DNA of 64,000 bases from positions 7,561,501 through 7,625,500 of the forward strand of contig NC_064047.1 of assembly GCF_932526225.1 (NCBI RefSeq), in the 5' to 3' direction. Below are positions 46,568 to 58,527 of the stretch, one piece after another; within the stretch, counting starts at the first letter, position 1, and each line of letters begins with the position of its first letter. The notes under the pieces were generated by a model. The model saw only the letters and a program-made list of their open reading frames with translations, made no database searches and was not told the origin of the DNA. This DNA comes from Nematostella vectensis (lineage: Eukaryota; Cnidaria; Anthozoa; Actiniaria; Edwardsiidae). The position numbers were made by a program, and so were the translations under genes.

Positions 46568-46978
46568 TATTCTTACTGTTTATAGATAAGGATTTAGATA
46601 TAGAAATACACAAAAAGATATTTTTCTCAAAATGACGTCACATAAACTGGAGGCCCTTAACAATTGAGGAGTGGGAAATTACAATCAACAATTAAATAAT
46701 ATAAACCCTTGAAATGAAACAAGAATGAGCTGTTTAGAGAGAAATGGTCTTACATCATGTAGATCAAAGGCCATACACAGTCTCTTCAAGGGTAGCGCCT
46801 GTTTGTCGGCAATCTCTAAACAAGTTGACCTATGCAACCAGAGTAAAGCAAGCTAAGGTAACTGGACTGACTGGGAAACTGTCATTAAATTAGTGTTCTA
46901 GGTACTGTCCTGGCAAAAACGCCTTTTTAGAACAAACACGATCACCTTCACATCTAGACCAAAGTGTGGTCCTTAGAT

Positions 46979-49900
46979 TTATAAATCCTCTTTCTGGGCT
47001 TGCTTCTCAAAGTACTTTTTCTTCTGAGTTGGATCTGGAATAATGGTGTCCTTGCCAGGCTTCCACCCTGCCGGGCACACCTCACCGTGCTTGTCAGTGT
47101 ACTGGAAGGCCTGGACGAGACGGAGGGTCTCATCGACAGATCGCCCAACCTGACAGTGAACAGAACAATAATGAATTTGGGCCAGGACACAGTGTGGGGA
47201 AAGGGGGATGTCTGCACCCTCTGGGTACAAGGTCAACCCAGATAAAGTTGCAACACTCAACAATATTTTTTTCCTTTTTTTTTGTGCTAAAATGCAGTTG
47301 CTATTTTCTCAACATCTGGAGTTGATTAAACCATTTTTCATTCTAGACATAATGAATAATGCTTCTTAATGATTAACTAAGTTTAAGAAGCTTCTCATGA
47401 ATGAAATCAATTTTCTTGATTGATGGAAGAGTACTTAAGCTTTGAAGGGGCAGTGTCATGGTTAGAGCTTTGAAATAGCTCTCTGGCCCATACTGACTTA
47501 TGAGCCTTTGGTACATGTGGGAGACTTAAATATTCAAAGGCAATGACCACAAACTGTCAACAAACAAAGTTTTCAATAAAATATGGCATATTTTTTAACA
47601 AGGCATTAAAGTTTAAAGTTCAACTGTTTGTCGGCAATTAAAAGCCTATGTACAATAAACCCTGACTCAAGACATGGGCCGTACCTTGACGCTGCCACTT
47701 TAAACTTATTGTAAAGAAATTTTTAAGGGTGGCAGCGACTGATTTTAAGGTGGTTATAACTTTATAAAAATTACACCTAAGTTTCTATGCCCTTATTTCT
47801 TTTGGTGGGGAATTCTTAATATGTAAATGAGTAATGTTTCTGACATACTGGTAAATCATTCATTGTAATTTGTCGAAGGACTCCCTTGTCATCAATGATA
47901 AACAATCCCCTGTTGAGAAAAAATAAATAAAATTATACAGTATTATATCATCTACAGTACACTGTACTTAGATAAAAGCAAGTTCACAAGCCAGAAAACG
48001 AATTGAATTATTATCCTTGCATCAGATATTTGATCTTGTATAAGATAGAAAAACGCTTGCAAAGTAAAATCTTATCCCTCATGTTATAATTTAAGCTATA
48101 TCATGTACAATTATTATACCTCAGGGTGTGGCCCTTATTGTTTACATTAAATCATGTATGATTATTATACATGAGGGCTTGGCCCTCTTAATTTACATTG
48201 TATCGTGTATGATTATTATACATGAGAATGTGACCTTCATTATTTACATACAAAATCTTCAACAATGTGCACTCTTGATAGCTGAAATGTTAGTGAAAAA
48301 TTTTTCAATCTTCTTAAAAGTTTTAATGTGGCCTTTTGATAGCATTTCCATGAAAGTAAATTCTACCCTGTCTCAAATTGAGAAATTAATTTTTGGGACT
48401 TTAATGGCACTAATTTATCCCTCATGTTATAATTTACGCTACATCATATACGATTATTATACCTCAGGGTGTGGCCCTCATTATTTACATCACATCATGT
48501 ACGATTATTATACATGAGGGTGTGGCCCTCATTATTTACATCACATCATGTACGATTATTATACCTCAAGGTGTGGCCCTCGTTCTCCAGGAGTACCCCA
48601 TAATCCTTTGAGACTTGATGGTTAATATCAGAGAGAAGAGGGTACTTAAGATTGCCCAAACCCCCTTCCTTGCGTGGGGAGTTTATCCTACAAAGGAAGA
48701 TGATCAGAAATGTTGATGTAACAATTTTCATACCTGTCAACCTCTGGAAATCTCTTTTTGGGGGGAGGGGTGGGGTATATTCATTTTTTGGGGGGAGGGG
48801 TGGGTTTAACCTTGCAGGCGTTTGCCGTAAGGAAGCTCTCGCGAACAAATCCACTTATAGATCTCACGAGGGTGTTAGAAAAATTGCGCTATGCAAGGAA
48901 ATTGTTGTTTCAAATATTTTAATAGAAAATGGGGAAAATGTTGAATCATTTTTCGGAAGCCTTAAAAATCGCTAAGTGGGAGATATGTTGCTCAACATGG
49001 AAGAAGGGGTCCAAAATCTTGAGACTCCCGCTTAATGCGGGAGAGTTGACAGGTATGAATTTTAACCTCTATCATTCATATTCAAAGTAATTGCATTGCT
49101 CTGGTTGATCATCACTATCACTAATACACTGAAAAACACATCAGTCAAATCTTAAAAGCTGTTTATCTGGTTTGCATGGCACAGTTTTTTGTACACTATA
49201 AAACCCTGTGCACATTATTTATAATATTAATTTCAGTAGCACACTAAATCTGCTTTGAGTCGCAGTGACATTTTATCCACACAAAAACACTCAGTTCTTT
49301 TTTATATGCTGATTTGGACTGACAGCACAATTTAGTTGAATCGCACACGTCTATGATATGTCACATGCAACTAAATTGTGCTGTCTAAATCAACCCATCA
49401 GGTTATCAAATAATGCTGGGAAAGATTTATTCCTAAACTGTTATGGATACTTGAAACAAACACAAAACAACACTGCCACACAAGTCAGATGTGTACTGAC
49501 TTTAACCAGTGCCATAATCCCCCTAGGGGGTGGGGCAAGGGGGGAGGGGAGTTGGACTGTGTCACCCAAGTTATTTTACTGAAGTCAAATGAAAATGACA
49601 GGCAGGAGTGTGACTGTGCCGGGAGTTAGTGATCTTATTTTCCTTATTAAGCAGACACAAATGGTATGTTAAATGGTGTGACCTGATATCAATGTGAAAC
49701 TTACCAAGCAAGATGGGTGAAGACGGAGTCTACTGAGCAACCTACGACTTCTGTGTTGATTGCCCGGAATTCTTCAATGCGGTCGCTAAAGGCTATAATC
49801 TCGGTGGGGCATACAAATGTGCTAAAAAAAACAATAAAAGCACTTTTAATTCTTCTTATATCTGAGCATAAAACGAATTATTCCAGTTCAATGATACCAC

Positions 49901-51960
49901 TTAATCATGCTTAAGCAAGAGGACTGTATTTAATCACACCTAGTGTTGAATGGTGTCCAACCAAAGCTACAAAATGGCAACTATTTTGTTTTTTATTTAC
50001 AAACAAAAATACTTGAATAACACTATGTGATAGCTATATAAATTACTCCTTGTAATTAGTCTGCCCCGTAGGCATACTTGAATTAAAAACTGAACTATTA
50101 AGAGGGCACAAAAAATGGGTGTGCAGGTACACCCCTGGTTTGCTTATAAAAAAGTCAGTACATAAACTATACTGGTAAATTATTGTGTTTTTGCTCTTAT
50201 AACTTACAAATCCAGTGGGTAGAAAAAGAAGACAAGGTATTTTCCTATAAAAAATAAAATACATTACATGAAAACCATATTTCATCAATCAGCTCATGAG
50301 TTTGAAGAACATCAATCTGACATCTATAAGGTTTACATTATCATATACAAGGTCTCTTTGCAAGAGCGCTGTGCATTTAAGGGTCAAGCATGAGAATTCA
50401 GGAGTGTGGTGATAGTATAAGCTGAATGACATTCTTATAAATGTACAGTATTTTTTTTATATTATGTTACCTTCAAAATCTGACAGCTTCAACTCCTTAA
50501 ACTCTCCATTTACAACTGCTGTTCCTTCCCAGAATGGTGCGGGCTTTGAGACTATAAGCAAAAAATATATATATTTATACAGAGCCATTCAGAATGACAT
50601 AAGCTTCTTCTAACTTGGACTGACTCCAGCTTCCCTATTGGCTAATTCTAATTCATCAAACTATCATTCACCTCTATTCAGAGTTCATTTTTGGGGGTTC
50701 TAGAGTATAAAATGTTATGTGGAGGGGCAGCCTTAAATGTATGCTGAAGCTGTTACAGCCAATTCAAGGGTGCACTGCATACTTAAAAAATACTTGACAT
50801 TGAGTTCAACAATATTGTGAAGTATACTTTACAAGATTAAAACAATGGAATGGGATATCATAAAAAATCCTTATTCGATTGCATAATCAGTAAATTCAGT
50901 GATCTAGGTTTATTAGTGTCAATAATTTATACACCTATTTCAAATAATATTGCACTTGGAGAATCTATGTGTCATAACTCGCAGTGTTTAATGGGTAATA
51001 AGCATGAATCAAAACAAACACAGGTTTAGAAAAGCTTCAGCATTCTTGTTTATGTGCCTTTAAACATTCACACAGCATTCAGAGACCAGGATTCAGCTAT
51101 TTATATGTAACCCATGAACCACTGCGGGTAAGGATGTATTGACTTACCATACCTTACAGGTGCAACATTAATTACAATAGATGTATACTCATACATATGA
51201 CAAAACTTGTGCAATATCACACGGACTTGGCTGACTCTTACCAAGCATCAAATATGTTATTCTACAATTTCATAGGATAGCAAACCCTACAAGTCTCAGT
51301 TCAATATAAATATTGAGTAAAAACTATAAATAATTTAGAGTTTTATAACGTTTTGTGGCATAAGTAACTTACTTATGTGAGTTACTCATAACTTGTTTTA
51401 TACATACTTTATACGGAAATTTAGAACCTAATAAGTATTCAAGTAAAAGCGAAATATCACACAATGTTACCATGAAGACACAACATAACACAGCTCTGTT
51501 TCGAACTACAATATTTCTAAACACAAAGCTTTAATGTTGAACAAAAGAATGTCTTTAAAAGACAAGTTTATTCTTTACAAAAATCAACGAGTGTATAAAA
51601 CCGGATATTGTAAACAAACGATATGGGAAGTTAAAGAATAGAATATCAAGATAGCTTAGGGGTCAAAGGAAACAACATAAAGAATTTAAACCAAATACTC
51701 TTCATATTTTAAGAAAAATACTAAACAATGCAAGTACTGTACAAGAGACACGTGTTGACACGAACGATGAATGTCCCATCACAAGTTTTCTTACTTTGCG
51801 CCTTGCTCCAGTGTACAGCATGTTCCGATATCTTAGTTCTCTCTGGATAGACCTGTCCACCTGCATATACCCTGCACTGGTCTTGATCCTCTACCTTGTT
51901 GGCAGAGGAGCAAAAAGCGAAAAGAGCAAAGCAAAACACAAAAAGTACACCCGTCGCCAT
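46979..51960 (-). CDS. PRDX4: Peroxiredoxin 4 (typical 2-Cys, ER/secretory), complete, 7 coding exons
   Basis: Reduces H2O2 with a peroxidatic and a resolving Cys, in the secretory pathway. Exons in gene order: 51960-51795, 50551-50471, 50244-50208, 49821-49705, 48687-48565, 47909-47849, 47149-46979. All phases match and give 251 residues. The N-terminus is a signal peptide ([20 protein letters not shown]), followed by [12 protein letters not shown], characteristic of PRDX4. The peroxidatic Cys is in DFTFVCPTE and the resolving Cys in [11 protein letters not shown]. Both GGLG and the C-terminal YF, which mark overoxidation-sensitive 2-Cys enzymes, are present. The protein ends KEDL, a KDEL-like retrieval signal. 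The gene is convergent with GOGAT. Its exon 5 donor region is repeated several times in the next intron. Confidence 0.95.
48105..48580 (-). repeat. Copies of the PRDX4 exon 5 donor region
   Basis: On the minus strand GGGCCACACC-TGAG|GTATAATAATCG recurs: three units near 48110-48235 and two near 48450-48540, before the real junction at 48565. Period is about 57 bp. Confidence 0.88.
49822..51794. other. PRDX4 introns 1-3, little besides exons
   Basis: Unique AT-rich sequence around exons 50471-50551 and 50208-50244. No repeat or extra gene recognised. Confidence 0.6.
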
Positions 51961-52380
51961 CTTGGAAAGGAGTAGCCCAGCGCATGCGTAATATCTTGCG
52001 GGGTATTCCCTGACGTGGACCAATCATAGTATGCGGCTTTCGAGAGCGATTCAAGTAGTTCAATTTAGGAATTTTTTTCCTTTTTAATAAAGAAAAACAG
52101 CCAAAAACGTTGTCGGATTAATGTGTCCTTGGTTTTTGACACAAGCAATATTTGTTTTCAGTATTGTATTGCGTAAAAAAAAGAAAAACCTATTTTCATC
52201 GCCATAGAAAGACTTGAATTACAAATAGGATTCATTTCCGTATTTTGTCTTTTTTGGCTTTGACTTTCATTATTTTTAGATGAAAGCAGGTAAAAATGAC
52301 GATAAAAATTCGCCGGAATTTGGGCGCGCAGCATATTTTAATTGACCTTTTAGAGCCGTGGTCACTTGCGTTAGTCCGTT

Positions 52381-54280
52381 AGAGATATCTCGTTGTGGTC
52401 GCCATTGCGCTAGATCTTTACGCCATTGCGATAGCTAGAGATGTTTGGTTGTGGTCTCACTTGCGAGCTACAGATCTGGCTGTGATCTCTCTTGCTAAAG
52501 ATATGTTGTCGCGGTCTTAGTTGCGCTAGAGATATCTGGCTGTGGTCTCACTTGCGCTAGAGATGTCTGGCTGTGGTCTCACTTGCGCTAGAGATGTCTG
52601 GATGTGGTCTCACTTGCGCTAGAGATGTCTGGATGTGGTCTTACTTGCGCTAGAGATATCTGGCTGTGGTCTCACTTTCTCTAGAGATGTCTGGATGTGG
52701 TCTTACTTGCGCTAGAGATATCTGGCTGTGGTCTCACTTGCGCTAGAGATGTCTGGCTGTGGTCTTACTTGCGCTAGAGATGTCTGGATGTGGTCTCACT
52801 TGCGCTAGAGATATCTGGCTGTGATCTCACTTGCGCTAGAGATGTCTGGATGTGGTCTTACTTGCGCGCAGGAGATATTGAATGTGGTCTCATTTGAGCG
52901 CTAGAGATATCTGGCTGTGGTCTCACTTGCGCTAGAGATGTCTGGATGTGGTCTTACTTGCGCGCAGGAGATATCTGGCTGTGGTCTTACTTGCGCGCAG
53001 GAGATATCTGGCTGTGGTCTTACTTGCGCGCAGGATATATCTGGCTGTAGTCTTACTTGCGCGCAGGAGTTATCTGGCTGTGGTCTTAGTTGCGCTAGAG
53101 ATATCTGGCTGTGGTCTTACTTGCGCTAGAGATGTCTGGGTGTGGTCTCACTTGCGCTAGAGATATCTGGCTGTAGTCTTACTTGCGCGCAGGAGTTATC
53201 TGGCTGTGGTCTTAGTTGCGCTAGAGATATCTGGCTGTGGTCTCACTTGCGCTAGAGATATCTGGCTGTGGTCTTACTTGCGCTAGAGATATCTGGCTGT
53301 GGTCTTAGTTGCGCTAGAGATATCTGGCTGTGGTCTTACTTGCGCTAGAGATATCTGGCTGTGGTCTCACTTGGGCTAGAGATGTCTGGATGTGGTCTCA
53401 CTTGCACGCAGGAGATATCTGGCTGTGGTCTCACTTGCGCGCAGGAGATATCTGGCTGTGGTCTTACTTGCGCGCAGGAGATATTGAATGTGGTCTCATT
53501 TGAGCGCAAGAGATATCGGCTGTGGTCAAACTTTAACTAAAGATATCTGGCTGTGGTCTCACTTGCGCGCAAAAGATATCGGCTGTGGTCAAACTTGCAC
53601 TAAAGATATATGGCTGTGGTCTCACTTGCGCTAGAGATATCTGGCTGTGATCTGAAAGCTGGTTCTCACTAGGACGCAATTGCAAGCGTAGCACCAACGG
53701 AAGCGCAACAGAAGTGAGAAACGGTCAAAAACAAAAAGAAAGTCAAGCAATTGCGTTCTCTTGCGCTTGGTTCCAGTGAGGATCGGAAAATTACGTGCGT
53801 TCTGCTTGCGCTTTCGTCCAATTGAGAACCAACCTTCACTTGCGCGCTAGAGATATTTGGGTGTGGTCTCACTTGCGCTAGAGATGTCTGGATGTGGTCT
53901 TACTTGCGCGCAGGAGATATCTGGCTGTGGTCTTAGTTGCGCTAGAGATATCTGGCTGTGGTCTTACTTGCGCTAGAGATGTCTGGATGTGGTCTTACTT
54001 GCGCGCAGGAGATATCTGGCTGTGGTCTTACTTGCGCTAGAGATATCTGGCTGTGGTCTTAGTTGCGCTAGAGATATCTGGCTGTGGTCTTACTTGCGCT
54101 AGAGATATCTGGCTGTGGTCTCACTTGGGCTAGAGATGTCTGGATGTGGTCTCACTTGCGCTAGAGATATCTGGCTGTGGTCTCACTTGCGCTAGAGATA
54201 TCTGGCTGTGGTCTCACTTGCGCTAGAGATGTCTGGATGTGGTCTCACTTGCGCTAGAGATATCTAGCTGTGATTGCCAT
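52381..54280. repeat. 1.9-kb minisatellite of 31/33-bp units upstream of PRDX4
   Basis: More than 50 units contain GATATCTGGCTGTGGTCT and CACTTGCGC. Two unit types alternate: CGCTAGAGAT (31 bp) and CGCGCAGGAGAT (33 bp). Interrupted once by a small element at 53660-53831. It starts about 420 bp upstream of the PRDX4 start codon. Confidence 0.95.
53660..53831. mobile_element. Small MITE inserted in the 31-bp minisatellite
   Basis: Termini TGGTTCTCACTAGGACGCAA and reverse complement TGGTTCTCAATTGGACGAAA. It interrupts an otherwise continuous array. Confidence 0.75.
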
Positions 54281-55273
54281 TACTCTGGAGAATTCCGGCT
54301 GTATGCACCTAAACTTCAGTGCTTCCAATTCACGCACCTTTTCTTGTTTAGGTGCGGATTTTTGTTTGCTTCTCTCCAGCGCGGTATATTTACCAGATAC
54401 TGGGAAAATAGTTTTAGTCACTTAATAAAATTCCCAGAGAGGGCAAAGGCGTTTATCTTTAATTTGATAAATACACTAATTATATACTAAAATACAATTT
54501 TAGATACAGGCGTAAAAGTCTAAGGCGGTCTGATTCAGAGAATATAGAAATTAAATTTGACGTAAACATTTCTCACTCTAAAAGCATTTTCTGTTAGAGT
54601 GTAATTTTTAGCACTGGAACTGAACAAAATATCAACACGCGAAATACACTGGAATTTCTACCCTGGAGCCATTTTGGCGGGAACAATAAGGACGCGTGTA
54701 GCCTGGTAACCATATCAAACATATTCCCCAAGGATAGTGTCCTTCGTTCGCATTGCCTTATATGGTCATTGATGCCCATATTTAGAAGAGCTAAAGTTTT
54801 CCCGCTCCCTGATCTCCAGAAAATATGGTGAAAAATGCTAATTCCTGTCAATTTGAGACTCGTGGCAAGAATTTGTCCAAAAAAACTTGACAGCTTGGTC
54901 AAATTTTTATCTCACTAATCTTGAAAAGCCCTTAGACCCAGGCCTCCCAGAGATTGACCGAGCGGGTTTGAAGGTCACCCAAATATTGATATGCAGCTCT
55001 CATTGGAACTTGTACATTATCTAGCATGGGGGCATTGACTGCATTACCTGCTATTTGCAAGATTCACGTATGTGTATATGTATTTGACGTTGGGGGGCGG
55101 GAGGGGGGGGGATTCTGGAGCTCGAACATGGTGCACTCGAGCGAAGGTAACCACAGGGCCCCCATTTCAACAAGAGCCAGCTAGCTGGCTGAGAAGAAGT
55201 TTGTCGAGATATTCGGCATGTCCACATTTGACCACCGTATAAAGCCACAGAGCTAATCTACTATTTTTCCAGT
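54281..55273. other. Stretch between minisatellite and CLIC-like gene
   Basis: No convincing gene; presumably 3' UTR of the CLIC-like gene near its right end. A G-run lies at 55090-55110. Confidence 0.5.
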
Positions 55274-58200
55274 TTATCGTCGGCACCAGTGATCGATAAT
55301 AGAGCTGTCGGTTGGCCTAGTTTCCTGGAAAACCTGTGATTTATCGCCCTCCTCGATGTAAAGTCGGACATTTTTCAGCGTCGCCGGGATCTGAAACCCC
55401 TTCTTTGCGCCCGCGACACGTATGACCAGCAGTATCGGTAGAAGATATGAATCCACGAATGTCAAGGAGTCACTTTCCACGAACCTCGTTTTCCTGGACG
55501 CCAGAAGCTTGTCCAAGATCTCGAGATGGAGCTTAAGTGTATCCTCAGCTTTGGTATTATTGCTGTTTAGGAATGAGCGGAACTTGGTCAGGAGCATCAG
55601 GTTTTGGATCTTGGCTGAGGAAAAAAGAGAAAAGTTTCCTGATGACAGAGCAAAAAAAAAATGGCATGAAATTTTCCAATTCTCAATATATAAGCTCAAG
55701 ATTCCGCATCCAAGGAGTTTCTCCGACCAAAAGCTAAATTCCAAATTTTAAAATTTAACTAGATTTAGAAGATTAAATTTAGAAGATTATTTTTTACTGT
55801 TTGTTTTCCTTTTGACCTGCTCTATGTCAAACCCAGGTACCCCTTCCCCCTCGAAACGACCATTAAGCCTCCACCCCTCCCCACTTTTTGTATCACACCG
55901 CCGCCTCAGTATACTACTCATACTTACCCATTAACGATCCTTTCCCCCCCTTGAGGCTTGGCCCAGGCAGACTTTCGATAAAATCCTCGATAGCACCGAC
56001 CTCCTCATACACTTCTCGTGAGCCCTTCACGTTACGGAAGAGAACGGGGAGTGTCCCAGATGGACTGATCTCCTTCAGGATAGACTTGTCGTCCTCAAGC
56101 ACGAGAAGCACTTTAGGCTCGACGCCTTTAAGCTTAAACATCATCAGCACTTGCTGAGTACTCGTTACGGCGGCAGGGAACTGTTTGGTGGAGTCTGCCT
56201 GAAGGAAAAAACACATTTTTATGTTGTGTTTTACTAATCTGGTAATATGGGGGGGGGGGGGGGTAGGTTGGCGTACCGCAGGTGCCTCGCAAACTTTATG
56301 TCTTGTAATTTGAAGAGAAAAACAGTGACTGTGACCATCTTTAGTCAATGGAGAAAGCCTCTGGAAAGAAACTAAGATTCCTTGGTACCAGACCCCAAAA
56401 CGACAACGTTTTCTTCATATGCTTATTGTTGTGAGCGTGTTCAAAGGGCAGGCGCGTAATCAGGGGGGTGCGATAGGTGCGCACAGACCCCCCTTTGTGG
56501 ACAAAAAGTGGGTAATTCTTATTAATGAATCTTAAAATACTAGGCTTTTTCCATATGATACCTATGACTGCGCACCCCCCACCCCTTGGTGGCCAAAAAT
56601 TGGCTAATTTCTTAGTAAGGAATCTTCAAATACTATGTTTTTTCCTTATGATACCTATTATAACTGATTATACCTATGACTGCCCCCCCCAGCTAATCCT
56701 GGGTAAGCGCCTATAGGGGGTACGGGGTATCCGGATTCCACCCTGCTCATGAGACGAGATGATTGTTCGCCTCCGGTTGACACCTTAGTTGGTAGTTGTA
56801 AGATGGTTAGTTTGTGTGTATTTAAATAGAAACAATTCTAGATGGATCAAGTGACCTATCCCCATTGTTAAGGACTAGTAAAGCCCAAAGGCATTGCACC
56901 TACTGTACAGTGATAGCTCTAAAAGTCTTTGCACATCAACAAATCAAAAGATCGATAGACACTGAAGAGCATTGCACATTGCTGAACAAATGGTAGCTCA
57001 AGGGTCACTGACATCAACAAAACAAATAGCTGACAAACACTGAAGAGCATTGCACATTACTAAAAGTAAAACCCGAAGCATTGCATTTGCTGGACAGTGA
57101 TAGCTCAAAGAGTCATTGCACATCAGCTGGTACATTATCTTATTTACAACTTGTAAGATAATGATGACAACAAAAGAAATGAACTTAATTCCGTGGTTTG
57201 TGAATTACTACTCGACTGGACCCGACCCTGTGTTTTTCTCAAGACACGCCTCTGGATGTATTTACATATCTCGTAATAGGGGGGGGGGGGGGGGGGTGAA
57301 GAGTGAAGGAGGCGTTTAACTGCCTGTGGTCGGGGGGGAGGGTAGTATCTTGAGATGGACCCTCCCTTAATAAAGTCACATGTGATATTCCCATAAAAAA
57401 GCATTAAATTGCCCCAAGTTCCATCTCTTGTCGAACAACCTGCTAACCGAAATCGATTGTTTCCCTTCAATTGCTTTTCCTTATGCGTCACCTATGATTA
57501 CGTAATTCTGATAACTATTTTAATGAATAATAAAAATAGCGGTTTAATTTGAATTGAGTAGCTGCAGCGGTGCCCGAAAGAAGACTGGGAAGAAAAGGGT
57601 TAATTGATGAAATAGCTGCTCCCTTTCTATTACCAGTCCCCACCGCCGAGCGACAATACGAAGGCTAATTGAAGGTTTGAGTTCTGGTTATCGACATCCA
57701 ATGTTGTGTGTTTCAGTTATCAGCCTGCAGTTATTTTTATAAGACAATAAAAGTTATCTTCGGGGTGGGAAATATACGGAGGTCAACCGCGACGGGTCAC
57801 CTAAACATAACGTGAATTTATAATAGTAAACAATTATCTTAAAAGAAGCTTCCAGAACATTACCAAAGCGTCATTGTAAGACCCTATTTTCCACCACTTT
57901 TTATCATGTTTAGATAAAGTTACTATCCGACAATCTGAAGGTTAAAAATACTAATATTAATGTTAATCAATACAAAAAAGGCATCAAAAGTTTGATGACA
58001 AGAATCATCCTTTTTAAGGGGGAATTTTTTTTTCGCTTTATCTTTACATGCAATGCGAGCATTGAAAAAATTGAGAGCATTGAAACACCTTTTTTATAAA
58101 AGACCGAATCATTGCCTTTTTACGATGAGGAGTAACTACATCTTCGAGTACATCTACTCGAGTACAGATTTAATTATCACTAAAATAAAGATTAGCAGAG

Positions 58201-58527
58201 AAGCTATTGCAAAGAAAAATCACCGAACGGATGTCTGGCTGAGAAACAAGAAAGAAGACGGTTGTGACCCGTTTTTTGCGAGGGCAATTCTATAAAAAAG
58301 ACTGCCTCGATGATAAATACACATAAAATGATTCTCCACAGTGGTTTTTCTTTATCAAAAGAGTTAAGCAAATCGAGAGAAACGTGTTTTTTAATGAATA
58401 GGCGAAGTACCGGTAGATCTACAACTACAATGTTTCTAGGCAAGCAAAAGAAAGTTTTCGAAAACATAATTCAACTCAAAAGACTCACCTGTATACATAC
58501 GTAAATCCCTTCTTCAGAACTTGACAT
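55274..58527 (-). CDS. CLIC-like protein (GST fold), divergent, 3 coding exons
   Basis: Exons in gene order: 58527-58489 (MSSSEEGIYVCIQ), 56198-55928, 55614-55274; phases agree, 216 residues. The first half has a thioredoxin-like fold pattern (VLMMFKLKG, SGTLPVLF, EEVGAIEDFIESLP). The second half matches the CLIC all-helical domain: TKFRSFLNS, FVESDSLTFVDSYLLPILLV, then IPATLKNVRLYIEEG (compare CLIC LTLADCNLLPKL and IPAEMTGLWRYL). CLICs switch between soluble oxidoreductase-like and membrane forms. Here the usual CPFS active-site segment is replaced by TKQFPAAVTSTQQ, so the glutathione-reactive Cys is absent. Other GST-related families are possible. The 3' exon edge abuts a dispersed repeat (55640-55790). 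Confidence 0.72.
55640..55790. repeat. Dispersed repeat shared with 5290-5440
   Basis: ATGGCATGAAATTTTCCAAT and GGAGTTTCTCCGACCAAAAG match the first copy. It abuts CLIC-like exon 3. Confidence 0.65.
56448..56713. mobile_element. MITE family M6, compound copy
   Basis: AGGCGCGTAATCAGGGGGGT at the left, then two successive internal blocks (TTATTAATGAATCTTAAAAT and TTAGTAAGGAATCTTCAAAT), as if one copy duplicated or nested. Confidence 0.6.
56712..57252. mobile_element. MITE family M2, copy in CLIC-like intron 1
   Basis: Right end TTTTTCTCAAGACACGCCTC. The interior has CTAGATGGATCAAGTGACC and GTTGGTAGTTG as in the other copies. Confidence 0.6.

Larger units (their letters stand above)
44579..46978. 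other. Convergent intergenic region between GOGAT and PRDX4
   Basis: Holds the duplicated stop region, M5, M3 and M6 MITEs, a 16-bp array and candidate poly(A) signals for both genes. No additional coding sequence recognised. Confidence 0.6.

Noticed and set aside
52917-53160. Cys-rich repeat peptide frame in the 33-bp units
   Set aside because: Frame is broken by the 31-bp units and continues the non-coding array.
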